Source: Owenia fusiformis (taxonomy: Eukaryota > Annelida > Polychaeta > Sabellida > Oweniidae). Taken from it: 60,000 nucleotides of DNA. Under the pieces are notes generated by a model, which was not told where the DNA came from, made no database searches, and saw only the letters and a program-made list of their open reading frames with translations. Every line of letters starts with the position of its first letter. Positions within the stretch are counted from its first letter, which is position 1. Positions 40,750 through 52,601 of this stretch are shown here, piece by piece. The stretch spans positions 5,458,001-5,518,000 of the forward strand of contig CAIIXF020000001.1 in the NCBI GenBank assembly GCA_903813345.2, in the 5' to 3' direction. A program made the translations under genes and the position numbers.

Positions 40750-43293
40750 GGTGGTCCAAAATATGGCGAAAAACCAACTTTCTTTCGGATCATCTTCCTC
40801 ATTTGACTTACTGTTGTCCATGACCTAAAACACCTGCACACCAAATTTTGAGACCCAAATCCCATGGAAAATTTACCCACGCTTCGACTGAAAAATTCGG
40901 TTATTTCATGATTTTTTGCTATTTTCGATAAATTGCCATCTCCTTTTTCTTGGTATAAAATGTTTCTATTTTTCATAATAAACATTTTTGTAGGACTCTT
41001 TATTACTTAATAATACTAGGAGCCCAAACACCAAATTTTGAGACCCAAATCCCATGTGAAATTTACCCATGCTTTGACTGAAAAATTGTGATTTTCACAG
41101 TTTTGTCCGATTTTCAATAGATTACTGTCTCCATTTTCCTGGTATAATATGTTTCTATTTTTTCATAATAAATATTTTTGGATGACTCTTTATTACTTCA
41201 TAATACTAGGAACCCATACACCAAATTTTGAGACCCAAATCCCATGGGAAATTTACCCATGGTTTGACTGAAAAATTGTGATTTTCACATTTTTCCGATT
41301 TTCAATAAATTGCTGTCTCCATTTTCCTGGTACGATATGTTTTATAATTAACATTTTTGAGGACTCTTTATTACTTCATAATACTAAACACCCATACACC
41401 AAATATCCACCAAATTTTGAGACCCAAATCCAATGAGAACGTTACCCATGCTTTGACTGAAAACTGGTGCTTATGATAGCTTATGATGTCTGTTTTAGGG
41501 GCATAATATGTTAATAAACATTATGGTAATTCCTTCTTAATCCAAAGAAACACCTAAATATCAAGACTTTAAGTCTTATTGAAAGGCGACAAATTCAGTA
41601 GTTTGGGGAAAATTTAGGATCTTTTACTTGTACATTTATATACTGTGGTTAATATTAAGAAGTGATGACTCGACAGCAACTCAAATGCCTTGAAGATTTG
41701 GTCTGTTGGTTTCAGTAGGGATGCATCACAGGACTTTGTTTGGATTTGTGTGAGATGTCATATTCTTTCTCACATCTTTGCAGGGTTAGGTCAAATATCA
41801 AATCTGATTTTCTTTGGAGAAATGATTTTTTGATTGATCAATGTATCAATGGCATGGTCTCTGTTGTAACCAGTAAGCCTGTACCAAATCTTCAAGGGAT
41901 TCGAGCTTCCACTGAGCTTTGTCATTTCTCTGAAAATGTTCATGTCCTGAAAGTACACAATGTAGAAGATAGGAAGAGCAATGAGAAACACTTAAGGTAA
42001 TTCTGTATGTTCAGAAATTTTAAGTGGAGTCCAATGTTATTTCTGGAACTCATTCCATACTTGGTCAGCTCTTTCAATTTTACACTGAGTTCAAATATGT
42101 ATTTAGATTATTAGTTGATGGTTAGTAATTTTCTATAATGTACTATGTGCTATGTTTATACACTGTTTGTGCATCTGAATGGAATGAGTTATGTGTTCCT
42201 GAAAAAACACGGGGCTCCAATTAGGAAGCCATTAAAACTGAAAATAAGGAATGACCTTAAAGTACTATATAACCATCTTTCACGATGTAACGTATGTAAG
42301 GCCAAACAGGATAATTAAGACAACGTGTAATACAATTTATTACAAATTGCACATCACACAACAAAGATATGGTGCTCTTAACGACACAAATCAAAAGTAT
42401 ATGATCAAAGCAAACGTGAATTTCCCATGGGGTTGAGGTCTAAACATTTGGTACATATTAAATGTATGGGTTCCTAGTATTAAGAACGTATTAATGTCCT
42501 CCTAAAATGTTTAAAAACTAAATATAAGATTAATGTTGATCTATTGAAAATTGGAGAAAATTTGCAGAAAATCACAAATTTTGGTTGAAGCATGAATTAA
42601 TTTCTCATGGGGCCAGGGTCTCAAAATTTGGTGCATATTTGGGGTATGGGTTCCTCGTATTATGAAGTAATAAAGAGTCCTCCCAAAATATTTATTATAA
42701 AAAATAGAAACATATAATACAAGGAAAATAGAGATGTATTGTATTGTATATGAAATAACCCAATTTTTCAGTCGAAGCGTGGGTAAATTTCCCATGGGAT
42801 TTGGGTCTCAAAATTTGATGTATGGGTTCCTAAGTATTATGAAGTAATAAAGAGTCATCCAAAAATATTTATTATGAAAAGACATCTACCATTTTATACC
42901 AGGAACATGGAGATGGCAATTTATCGAAAATAGCAAAAAATCATGAAATAACCGAATTTTTCAGTCGAAGCGTGGGTAAATTTCCCATGGGATTTGGGTC
43001 TCAACATTTGGTGTATGGGTTCCTAGTATTATGAAGTAATAAAGAGTCCTACAAAAATGTTTATTATGAAAAAATAGAAACATATTATACCAGGAAAAGG
43101 GAGATGACAATTTATCGAAAATAGCAAAAAATCATGAAATAACCGAATTTTTCAGTCGAAGCGTGGGTAAATTTCCCATGTGATTTGGGTCTTAAAATTT
43201 GGTGTGCAGGTGTTTTAGGTCATGGACAACAGTAAGTGAAATGAGGAAGATGATCTGAAACAAAGTTGGTTTTTCGCCATATTTTGGACCACC
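40750..43293. mobile_element. Large foldback element with 190-bp subrepeats in both arms
   Basis: The outer ends are GGTGGTCCAAAATATGGCG and its exact inverse. Left-arm subrepeats begin CCAAATTTTGAGACCCAAAT at 40841, 41031, 41221 and 41410 (period 189-190). The right arm has the reverse complement near 42622, 42809, 43002 and 43193, plus a decayed copy near 42441. A unique spacer spans about 41480-42415 without a coding frame. Inverted arms built of tandem subrepeats are the hallmark of Drosophila FB-like foldback elements. No target duplication is clear. Confidence 0.9.
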
Positions 43294-43719
43294 CTTACTG
43301 TGGAACTGTTACAAAGAAACAGTGGAGCTTCGTGTCAAATTGTGTTGATCGTCAAATGGGATGGAATATTATATGAACGAACAAAAGGATATTATCTTTA
43401 ACATTCATGGCACAATTCCAATTATATGTGGTAGCTGGGGGAACTAATACAAACACGAGTTTTACCAAAACAACTGGCCACGAGAGATTTTCGAATGATA
43501 ATTCCCGACTGTGCGCCCGTTTATGAAGAAACTTGAGGTAAGCTGGCGTGGGACATGGGTGAAAATGGTAGATAAATATGTGATTCAACTTATTAGACCA
43601 TAAACAGATCGGATAATTATTGTGAATTTCGATTTAGATGCAGTTCTATGACCTACCTGTCCGTGATTTCTACTCGAAGGCGCGGTAACCTCTACGGAAA
43701 ACGGCGGTATGAACGGGAA
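43294..43719. other. Spacer, no feature seen
   Basis: Short unconserved frames only, between the foldback and the AACGAACG repeat copy. Confidence 0.5.
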
Positions 43720-44100
43720 GGGGCGAATTTTCGCTCATTTTTAGATCTTTCTGAAGTATAGCTTTATTATACTCAAATGAAAGGCAATTAAGAGTAGATT
43801 GCAAATATTGTATCTTTTTTCTGATTCGAGCCTCGTAAAATTCAAAATGGCCGTCTAATGTACGATTTCGCAATAACTTTTCGATCCCTTCAACGTATGG
43901 CTATATAATACTAAAATTGAAGGAATTTTGGAGTAGATCACAATACACTGTATTATTTTTCAGATTTGTACCTCAGAAAATTCAAAATGGCTGCTTTGCA
44001 GGAATTTGCAATTCTAAAATCTAAATTTTTCAATTTTAACCAAAGTAATGAGTATAATTGATTGGAATTCGGTAATTGATATTTTGTTCGTTGGGATTTG
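43720..44100 (+). repeat. AACGAACGAAG repeat, 3' part with terminal GTTCGTTGGGAT
   Basis: It is collinear with 16605-16790 joined to 29156-29240 and reads through the LTR element's insertion point. It ends TTTTGTTCGTTGGGAT, the inverse of the ATCCCAACGAAC start of the family at 16287, so the family has 12-bp inverted termini. The 5' part is missing here. Confidence 0.85.
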
Positions 44101-44486
44101 CTACTCCGCGGAGTTGCCATTATCTAGTTTTCCTTGTTAGGGCATGGTCTACATTGCCTAACAACATTGGTGTATATAGACGTAACCTACATACGAGCAT
44201 ACAAAGCCAATTAAGCATAGGAAACCACCTCATATGTTCTACTCAAGGCATAATAATGTATTTTGTATTTGAATTTGCGGTTAAGCAAAAAATTGATGGA
44301 CAGTTACACGAACCTCATTCATATATGAAACCCTGATTCATTTCACATCGCTTGTGATCCAAAATTGAAATGTTGCTAGATATTTTTCAACCAGATTTGA
44401 GTTTTGTAAGCCATTATGTAGGATGAAATCATTCTCTCAAAATAGTGACATAAACAGCTGAATATGATTTGTTTTTGTAATTTTAG

Positions 44487-44900
44487 TTCCAGTGCGACGT
44501 GTGCCTGAAGTCATACACAACAAAAAACGGATTGAAATTGCATAAATTGCAAACTCATTTAGGACAGCCAAAGTTTGTATGTGAAATTTGTGACAAAGGA
44601 TTTTCTAGGAAAATAGATGTAGAAAGACATGCACATGTACACAGTGGGGAAAAGCCACATAAATGTCAACAATGCAACAAAGCATTTGCTACCACTGGGA
44701 GTCGAACACGCCATTTGGAAGTTTGTAAAAAGTCGCCAAAAAATTTTTCATGTGAATTCTGTGGCAAAAAATTTAAGGCAAAGCGATATTTGAAAGAACA
44801 TGTGATTTTCCACATGGATCCTCAGAAATACATCTGTCCAAACTGCGGTGAAAAGTTTAACTTTCGGCAGACTTTATATGCACATTTGAAGAAACATTAA
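44487..44900 (+). CDS. C2H2 zinc-finger cassette 2 (single terminal exon, no own start)
   Basis: Acceptor TTTTGTAATTTTAG ends at 44486. The exon is open in phase 0 from FQCDVCLKSYTTKNGLKLH to TAA at 44900. It encodes five fingers: CDVC, CEIC, CQQC (which ends in Cys, C2HC), CEFC and CPNC, with an HSGEKPHKC linker between fingers 2 and 3. There is no ATG before the first finger, so it must be spliced to upstream coding sequence. Exon c (ending ...GKSKRK at 12997, phase 0) fits exactly. The last three fingers are paralogous to those of cassette 1 (KAKRYLKEHVIFH versus KSKRYLKEHISLKH). AATAAA follows at 44969. Confidence 0.92.
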   Translation, partial: FQCDVCLKSYTTKNGLKLHKLQTHLGQPKFVCEICDKGFSRKIDVERHAHVHSGEKPHKCQQCNKAFATTGSRTRHLEVCKKSPKNFSCEFCGKKFKAKRYLKEHVIFHMDPQKYICPNCGEKFNFRQTLYAHLKKH

Positions 44901-44968
44901 CATCAACCTGACATTTTTCTCATCATATTGTACATGTATTATATCAAATGACATGATACATTTATGGA

Positions 44969-44974
44969 AATAAA
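44969..44974 (+). terminator. Polyadenylation signal AATAAA
   Basis: Canonical hexamer 69 bp after the stop of cassette 2, followed by T-rich sequence. Confidence 0.7.
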
Positions 44975-45165
44975 GAATTTTTATAACATTTTAATCACAT
45001 CTTTTACTTTCTTCTTTAATATACATTCTTTTAAGTATAGAAATGCCCATTCATGAGACAAGTCTGCGTCTTAGTGACAGTGAATTCTAAAGCAATTTAA
45101 TTTTTGCACGTTTCTCAGGTAAGATTTTTGAAAAACTGCCTGATTGGTAGGGACCCTCTGGTGGG

Positions 45166-45665
45166 CTTTGTATAAAAAACCTCATACCCACCTACCCACG
45201 TACGTTGGACATGATACAGTCTTTGAAGGGTTCAATTTTAAAGATCTTTATTAAATCTTAGTTTATTAAATCTTAGTTTATGATGAATTATAGATGCATT
45301 TGTAACGACCCTTGTGGCAAGTTGCTCCTACATCCCAGCTGGGTTCGATTCCCACTCGGGGTATCGAATTTAGCACACTTTCTTTCAATTTCTTTATCTG
45401 GTTTGTTGGACCTATGCTCGCGGTCGTTAGTTATGTATTCCCCTGGGGCGCCCTCGGGTCATTGCACATTAAAAGGCATCCATATGCCTTTGTTCATGGA
45501 TCTGTCATCTGTCTAGTCATAAATTAAAGCCGGAATTCTAGAAATGTTAATAATTTGAGATATTTTGAGATTTCATAATCTTTAAAATTGAACCCTTCAA
45601 TGACTGTATCATGTCCCACGTAGGTGGGTAGGTGGGTGTGAGGTAGGAGTTTTTTTATACAAAGC
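45166..45665. mobile_element. 500-bp inverted-repeat insertion with 12-bp flanking duplication
   Basis: Arms of about 85 bp (45166-45250 and 45586-45665) pair through CTTTGTATAAAAAA, ACCCACCTACCCACGTA and ATGATACAGTCTTTGAAGGG. CCCTCTGGTGGG occurs immediately outside on both sides (45154-45165, 45666-45677), a 12-bp direct repeat. The interior contains a tRNA-derived SINE. Twelve base pairs is long for a cut-and-paste element, so the mechanism is open. Confidence 0.8.
45296..45540 (+). mobile_element. tRNA-derived SINE
   Basis: It has a pol III B box, GGTTCGATTCC (45342-45352), set in CAGCTGGGTTCGATTCCCAC, preceded by a degenerate A-box region (TGTGGCAAGTTGC). A conserved-looking tail follows (CCTGGGGCGCCCTCGGGTC) and ends near TAAATTAAAG. 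The layout is that of a tRNA-headed SINE. It is not a functional tRNA gene, since the acceptor stem cannot be drawn. Confidence 0.7.
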
Positions 45666-45775
45666 CCCTCTGGTGGGTTTTGTAATGTCCCCTATGTCAC
45701 CAGGCTTATTATTTCTCTGCTTTCACATGGCCCTTTTAGTCAAAATGGTGTGACCTGAAAAAAGAATACCGTGTT

Positions 45776-45850
45776 TTTTTTATTATCTCATCGAACGAAG
45801 TTTGACTTGAGAAATATCCCTCCGTTTGTTTCTGTAGGCGATCAGTGAAA
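45776..45850 (+). repeat. Divergent AACGAACG-family terminus
   Basis: TTATTATCTCATCGAACGAAG followed by CCCTCCGTTTG resembles the 15581 and 16283 starts, but the CCGT tract has collapsed. Confidence 0.55.
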
Positions 45851-46915
45851 TACGTTTCTGTTAACATTTCCGGCCGTGGAACTTTTCATGAAAATGAGAG
45901 CTTATACAACTAACATATTAACATTATATTATTCTATTCAAATAATATAGCCTTATTAAATATATGTTTCTTGTTGAACCAAGAGGAACATATTAAACCC
46001 CTAGCCACGACTTACACATTCTATCAACAAGTTACTTGATGTCCAAAGTATCTGTTTTGATTTAATTCCATTATCAGATAATAGTGTTTGTCACAATGGC
46101 AACTGGTAGGAAAGGAAGAAACAAAATGGGTCATAATAACAGAAATGTAATGGGGTTATATCTCAGGACATCTGATCGTGTTAATAAATAGAATGGTGAA
46201 TGGTTCAATGCAAGATTCCAGATTAAGACTTTTTATCATAAATAATTGTTGAACAATCAACTAGAAATGAATTTCTATCAAGATATTGTGTAAAAAGTTG
46301 AGCTCAAAAGTGACAATTCTAAAAATAATGAAAATGACTAAGATTTTGAGCTTGACCTTTGTCCCTCAAAACTTTGAGTTTGACTTTTTAAGGTCATCTT
46401 TTATTGATTCAACTTATTTTTTGTGACACTTTGGATCAATATCATTTTCTATTTCTTTAGCTAGTTACCTTACCTCAATGTAGCATGTGCAAGATTTTTG
46501 GCTTTCAACCAGGTCGCTTTTGAGTATATCGACTGCTAAGTCAACAGAGTAATATGTTTTGTGCTCGGGGTGAGTCAATATTGTTATTCGCTGAGCTTCA
46601 ATGGTGAAATAGTGAAGTCCATGTTCAAAGTTATATGATGGTTGAAGGAAGAATATGAATAATATCGTTTCAAATTTTAAAATATTTGATATGTCATAAA
46701 ACAGGGTACAATGTTTCAAAAGTTGATCAATACAGGGAGCGAAGAATGTAAATTGTTCAATAGAACAAGATACATGAAAGTAAGCTGATATACACAGACA
46801 TATTTGATGCTTACCATTGAAAAACCAAAAATACTGAGATCTTTCAGTTACATACTAGAATTTGATATGCTAATAGTACAATAAAGTCATTTCACTATAT
46901 TGTCCACTACAACCG

Positions 46916-47005
46916 TTAATGCCCAGGCCTGAAATAGCAAGAACTAAACGAGAATCTTACGCACTGAACGATATCTTATTTCTCGGGAAAATTGCCGGGC
47001 ATTAA
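46916..47005. repeat. 90-bp element with inverted TTAATGCCC ends
   Basis: It starts TTAATGCCCAGGC and ends GCCGGGCATTAA. It lies 186 bp before cassette 3. Either a very small MITE or a chance inverted repeat. Confidence 0.45.
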
Positions 47006-47190
47006 TGCATTATTGACCAGTCACTATGGCCCGCCACTATGACGTCACGTATTGCTCAGGTTGATATCGTAAAAAATGCCTTCTAAACTAGCACTAAAAC
47101 CCCCAGAACAGGCTCGGAAAGGTGGTAATAATAGACAGTTGTGCAAATTTGTGAAGCAGAAAATGAAAATGGTCTTATTTTAATTCTCAG

Positions 47191-48195
47191 ATGAGTTCAG
47201 TAAAGACATACATGTGCACAGAGGACGGATGTTTGTTCAAGAGTGTGCGCAAATGGAACCTTAATGAACATAAAAAGAACGTACATAGCAACCCAGCAGA
47301 TAGACCATTGTGTGGCATGTGTGGAAGAGATTTCAAAAACAAGGTAATAAGATTATATATATTCTTGATTGTAATTTTTATGGATCAGTATACGCTCCTT
47401 ACCCTCTGACATAATGCAATATATACAGGGTGTCAAATGCCATCCTCTACCAGTCTACCCTCTGTATTCAAAATATCGGCATAGGTAACTAAGTGTACTC
47501 GTACAACTTATTACTATTATTTTTCTTGGATTTTCAAAAACTGAGTGTCATCGCACTTTTTTATTCAACACTTTTTTTAGACAGAATTAAATCATCTTTC
47601 TCATGATACACAGCATAGTCGGGTACATGACCAATTTAAAGTTTTGTCAGTTTATTTTAGCCGGATGTTGTAATGAATATATATATTTATATTGCTTTCT
47701 TCTTGGTTTCAGAAAGGCTTAACACAACATCTGAAATATGGCCATAACAACAGGTTGATGTGTAGTGAATGCCCAAAGACCTTTGGTTCACAATCTGGAT
47801 TAGATGACCATTTCACCAGGCATCACAAAGGTGAAGGAAAGGTCTTCAACTGTAATGAAGAAGGATGTGCGCAATCCTTTCTTCGAAGGACTGCACTGGA
47901 AAGCCATATTAATAGTTGTCATAGAAAATACTTCCCGTTTGCCTGTCCCAAACTTTCATGTAAAAGAAAATTCCCATCTCAGACAAAATTGAATGCTCAC
48001 AAAATCCAATGTGGAAAAAAATGTTTGGTAGGCTGTACAAAGTGCGATAAGAAATTCAATACATATAATGGTATGAATGAGCACCGAAGAGCAATGCATG
48101 GGTCTGAGACATACAAATGTGAATGTGGAAAGGTGTATATGTACAGGTCTGGTCTAGCAGTACATCTTAAGACATTCAATCATAGAAAGATGTAA
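47191..48195 (+). CDS. C2H2 zinc-finger cassette 3 (two exons)
   Basis: Exon 1 is 47191-47343 and exon 2 is 47713-48195, joined in phase 0 inside a finger (CGRDFKNK/KGLTQHLKYGH); 211 codons including stop. The ATG sits directly on the acceptor (TAATTCTCAG/ATG), so an upstream exon is required, either non-coding or coding in phase 0. Seven fingers: two have C-x4-C spacing (CTEDGC, CNEEGC), the fifth has C-x4-C and ends in Cys (CPKLSC...HKIQC), and the last has the unusual C-x-C spacing (YKCECGKVY). The order C2HC, C2H2, C2H2 at the end is shared with the other cassettes. Exon 1 is paralogous to 57618-57770 (39 of 51 residues identical). Probably a nuclear DNA-binding protein. Confidence 0.92.
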
Positions 48196-48239
48196 TATTT
48201 ATACTAAAATGTGGTATTATTATGTTGTTATACTATGCA

Positions 48240-48810
48240 AAAGTTTGCACTTCAGTTTTGATGCTTAACCAATTGGAATTGGAGGCCAGTGTGCCACAAT
48301 TTATAAATGTATTTTTATTTTATATACAGAGGTTATGTAAAATGGAACCTCAAGTTCAGGGAACCAAATACTTTTGCAAAGAGATTGATGTTTCAGAGTT
48401 TGATGTTTGTACATGTATGCATGGTATATATTTTGTTTTGATAACCAATATTGGTGACCATGCTTGTGTGCCACATTTTATGAATGTCTTGTCAGTATTA
48501 TAATTTCTCCTTTTATTTACAGACATTGTGCAAAATGGTATTTCAAGTTCAGGGAACAAACTATTTTTGCAGTGGCTGACACATCAGAGTATGATGTTTG
48601 TATACATGTAACATAATTTTAGTTTTGATGCTTACTAGTATTAGCCCATTGGAATTGATGACAAGGCCTCAATTTATCAATGTCTAGTCAGTATTATCAT
48701 TTTCATTTGATACACAGAAGTTATGTTATGTAAATGGAAACTAAAATTCAGAGAACCAAATATTTTTGCAGTGACTGACACATCAGAGTTCAATGTTTGT
48801 ACATGTTATA
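48240..48810. repeat. 195-bp tandem repeat after cassette 3
   Basis: Three units share ATACAG, TTATGTAAAATGGAA, TTCAGGGAACCAAATA and TTTGATGTTTGTACATG, with copies starting near 48326, 48521 and 48716. Frames through it are not conserved between copies, so it is probably non-coding, perhaps 3'-UTR or intron sequence. Confidence 0.75.
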
Positions 48811-49627
48811 CTTGACTGGTATGCACTTCGAGTTTCCTTTTTCTTGCTAAGTTCCATTACAACTTTTGGTCCTTTCCCTTTGGCACTAGTGCTTATATAT
48901 TTACTTATTTTGCTGGTTTAAAGGTCAACTTTGAGATATGCTATTTTTGTCAAAATTTTACATTTTCTAATCCAAGAAATGAAAGCAATTGGCTTAATTT
49001 TGACTGTGATTTTGACATGTGTGGAAATAAAAATATTTTAATGAATTCTCAATTCTGGCAATTACATAAAAATCTTGAAATAAATCCCCATATGGGCATT
49101 TTGAGGGGGGCTAAATATTTTTGTTTCAAAAATGAATGTTCTTGTTGCCTTTTGAGACTCTAACAGTATCCTAAGCATGTTATAAGAGTTGGGATGTGAT
49201 TATTATTTTAAATGTCCATGGGCAATTAGGATAAAATGACTGCAATTAAATGCACACAAGGGCACTTTAATGAGAATTACTTCTCTTATTTCAATTGCTT
49301 CTCACCGGTTTTCTAAACATAAAGTGATTTCTACTTATTCCAATTTAGAAAAACACTTAGGCCATTCAAAGATTTTTATAATTAGTGTCACTAAATACTT
49401 TGTTTTCAGAAAAAATAAAATGTTCCCATGTACTCTGTACTTGTAATGCATATAAATGACAAATGTGATCTTGAACTATATTGTAGTGAAATGAGTTCCT
49501 AAAGATTGATTCAAAACTATATGTATATACACTTCAGTATTGTCTTTATTAACAAGGTAATCTGAATCAAGAGGTGTATTACTTGCTTTGCCAGAATGTG
49601 TTATTGCATTTCACTCTTAAACAATAC
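48811..49627. other. Spacer, no feature seen
   Basis: AT-rich, no conserved frame or obvious repeat. Confidence 0.5.
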
Positions 49628-50170
49628 AGGGTGGGCCAAAATATTTTGCAACCTTTTTAGAAGGCAAAAAAAAGTATCATAACATTATGGTAGTGACATG
49701 AAATTTTTTTTACAGAAACTTAGGATAGGCATATTTTACCATTCAAATACTTAAGCTAATACTGACTACAATTTTTTTTGTCAGATGTCTGAATATTAAT
49801 GGTAAATTGTTCATGTGTCCGAGATTTACCGATTTTCCTAGAAAATGTGATTTTCTATAATTTTATGTGATCATCAATAGAACATTTATTATATTCACTA
49901 AATCTGCTGCAATCTTTGTTAAGTGGTGTAATGGGCGGCTATTCATCAGGACTAATGAATCAAGGGGTATTTTGCTCCAGATATTCCATAGTGACTTTTG
50001 GCTTATGGTCATGAGCGCTATCCTGCTGGAATATGTAATCACTTGGGACTGAAAGAGCCCCCATTCTTGAAAGATGTCCCTTTTGAAGAAGATTAGTCCT
50101 GAGTCGAAACTGTACATACAGTAATGTAAAGTACATGTATGCCCAGTTTAGCAGCCATATTGTAAACATA
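49628..50170 (-). pseudogene. Tc1-like transposase remnant
   Basis: The minus strand at about 50045-49970 reads YIFQQDSAHDHKPKVTMEYL and EQNTP, matching the '(F)QQD(N/G)A..H.....(V)..WL' core around the second catalytic Asp of Tc1-type DDE transposases. Surrounding frames are broken. A CAGGGTGGGCCAAAATATTT terminus at 49628, a typical Tc1-type end, may be its inverted repeat; the other end is not visible. Confidence 0.65.
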
Positions 50171-51451
50171 AACCAGTCAGCCTTTCATAACATTCCATTT
50201 TCATCACATAAGTTAAGTTTTAGTGGTTAACTCCCACAATGATGATATTTGCAGAGAAGCTACTTTACTGTCTCTGCATTATACATTTTCAATATCTTTT
50301 TTATGGGTGTGTGGGCTGACGGTTAAATGTTCAATGAAAGGGAATGAGCACCGTGCTAAAACTTGATAGCAAAGTGAACAAAAAATGTGACAATGTTTTC
50401 CCGATTTGCATATGTAAACTTCATACATAGCTGGATTTTGTCAATGTTCTATTCTGAATACTTGTATGCCATATGTTCCATATAATAAATTCTATATAAT
50501 GTAGTTTTGATATTATTTTGATTGTAAACATAGTGTGTACCCATATTATGACAGCCTTGTGATAGAGGTTCTTTCTTACTGCCAATATTTCAAAGAAACT
50601 GAAAACTTATGCCACTTTTCGAAGTTGCACATCTCAAGAAAAATTCTACAACTTGGTTTCAAAAGTAAATTGAAGAATGATGTTTTTGGAAAAAGTCCAA
50701 GTGGACCAATAGTCTGTTAAATGGACCTGTTCTTTATTGTATATTGTACATATCATAGCAAATGAGACCAATACCTTTAACTTTATCAAATTATACTTTA
50801 ACTTAGTGCAATTTAGTTTCGCGATTGCGGTAAAATCACGATAATTATCCTCGCGAAATTGTCAATTAAATCCCCAGTGATTAGTGAAACTATTTATTAC
50901 CTGGTTATTACCTGGGATTCCATTGCAATTCGTGTTTTTGTAAAATGCTTGTCAAGTGTTTTTGGCTATTAATTGGATAGTAAGTAGCAATGCCTGTTAC
51001 AGTGGCTTATTAGGTCAAATAAACCACAAAATGACGATGAGGTTAATAGAGGTTAAGGTGCAGCGAGTCCTTGACCAAGATGACATAGTATTAGGTGTAC
51101 TTCGTGAAATTCACGAAATTTGAATAGCCGCAAAATTGTGTTATTTCAAAGTTCTTAAAAATAACTGGGAGTACAGTATACTCTAATTTCAATCACTTAA
51201 ACTGGAGTCACTCAAATCGACACATGCTCTTTTATGGTATAATATCTTCTCCTGTGCCCTCAGACAGTTCTGATAGGTTCACAACCTGCTGCCAAATCAT
51301 GAATTCCTCTCAATGATGCACCCTTATATTTGCATTCCTCAGTAGCTTCTTTTAATGTAATGTAATGTGTGTCCCTTTTAACTGATATCTTATGATAGGA
51401 ATCTCTGTTCTCTTAGATTTGCATTCACCATGTTTGCTTCTTGATGCAACT
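50171..51451. other. Spacer, no feature seen
   Basis: Only short unsupported frames. AGTAAATTGAAGAATGATGT, GGAAAAAGTCCAAGTGGACC and AAATGGACCTGTTCTTT at 50663-50735 resemble 15800-15870, so a further decayed copy of that repeat is present. Confidence 0.5.
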
Positions 51452-51915
51452 GTAGCACCGGAAGCTTACGACGTTATACAAGTATTTTCGGCGGGAGATT
51501 TTTAAGTACTCATTTGTCTCGATGTTTTGACAGAATATGGTTCTTTCTTTTTTATAGAAACATTGACCATACCATGCAGATATACCTCTAGTATCACTAC
51601 GTCTCAACATTACACTGTACTTCTGAACACGGTATAAACAGGCCTGTCAACTGTCCCGCAATTTGCGTATTTGTCACGCATTTGCTGAAGAATTTGAAGT
51701 CACGCCAGTTTTTTTTGCGTGACAGAGAATGTCACGCAAAATACGCATTTTACCTGGTAATTGTCAAGCAAAAATATTTCTGTAGAAATTTTTTCGAAAT
51801 ATGTTTACGATACGGTAAAAATACGAACGCCGGGAAAAACCGAACGCAATTTGTTCGAATTTGTCACGCGAATCCCGTATGTGTCACGCATGTTCATTGG
51901 AAATTTTTCGTACCT

Positions 51916-51916
<1 letters not shown>

Positions 51917-51952
<36 letters not shown>
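51917..51952. repeat. C36 homopolymer
   Basis: Thirty-six consecutive C on the plus strand. Short frames reading poly-Pro or poly-Gly through it are not genes. Confidence 0.97.
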
Positions 51953-51992
51953 ATGTTGACGACATCGCGAGCGTAGCGAGCGCGAAAAATTT

Positions 51993-52112
51993 GAGGTGTT
52001 CAAAGTTTGGCAAAGGTGCTCAAACTTTGGCCAAAGGTGTTTAAAAGTTGGCCAAAGGTGTTCAAAATTTGGACAAAAGTGTTCAGATTTGGACTTAGGT
52101 GTCCAACATTTT
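51993..52112. repeat. 21-bp minisatellite GGTGTTCAAAnTTTGGCCAAA
   Basis: About six imperfect copies in tandem (GGTGCTCAAACTTTGGCC, GGTGTTTAAAAGTTGGCC, GGTGTTCAAAATTTGGAC and so on). Confidence 0.85.
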
Positions 52113-52601
52113 GAAGTCACTCATATTAGGTGGTCCCAAGTTGACAGCCCTGGTATAAAGCCTCTCAAACCTTCTAGAAAGCACAACAGTTTTCAAGAAA
52201 TTGTCATGCTTTCTGGAAGATCTATGAAGTTTTAGGCCGTATTCGTACAAAATGTCGAGACATAGTGATACTAGAGGTATATCTGCATGGTATGGTCAAT
52301 GTTTCTACGAAAGGGAAAGGACCATATTATGTCAAAACGTCGAAATAAATGAGTACTTATATTAACAAATCTCCTGTGGAAAATACTGGGTATAATGTCG
52401 TAAACTTCCGGTGCTACGACGTATAAGGGAATGGGGTGTGATTGTGACCTCTTGTTTGAAAAGAACACCTATAACAACGTGCTCGGAAATGGTATCCTGT
52501 ATTCCTGTGCCAAATTTCAAAGAAAATGAACAAACATAAAAGAAAAGAAAAATGTAGCGAATATACTGATTTGCATTTGACTACGTTGCAATTCTTTTTA
52601 G

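Larger units (their letters stand above)
51452..52417. mobile_element. Inverted-repeat element enclosing a C36 run and minisatellite
   Basis: Left arm 51452-51613 (GTAGCACCGGAAGCTTACGACG; CATTGACCATACCATGCAGA; TATACCTCTAGTATCACTA) is the reverse complement of 52249-52417, with scattered differences. The 630-bp interior holds the dispersed 'TGTCACGCATTTGC' repeat, a poly-C run and a 21-bp minisatellite. No coding frame. Confidence 0.8.

Noticed and set aside
45320-45365. tRNA gene
   Set aside because: A B box is present but no acceptor or anticodon stem can be formed; it is the head of a SINE.
51914-52044. Frames with poly-Pro or poly-Gly tracts
   Set aside because: Caused by the C36 run; no splice sites or conserved sequence.
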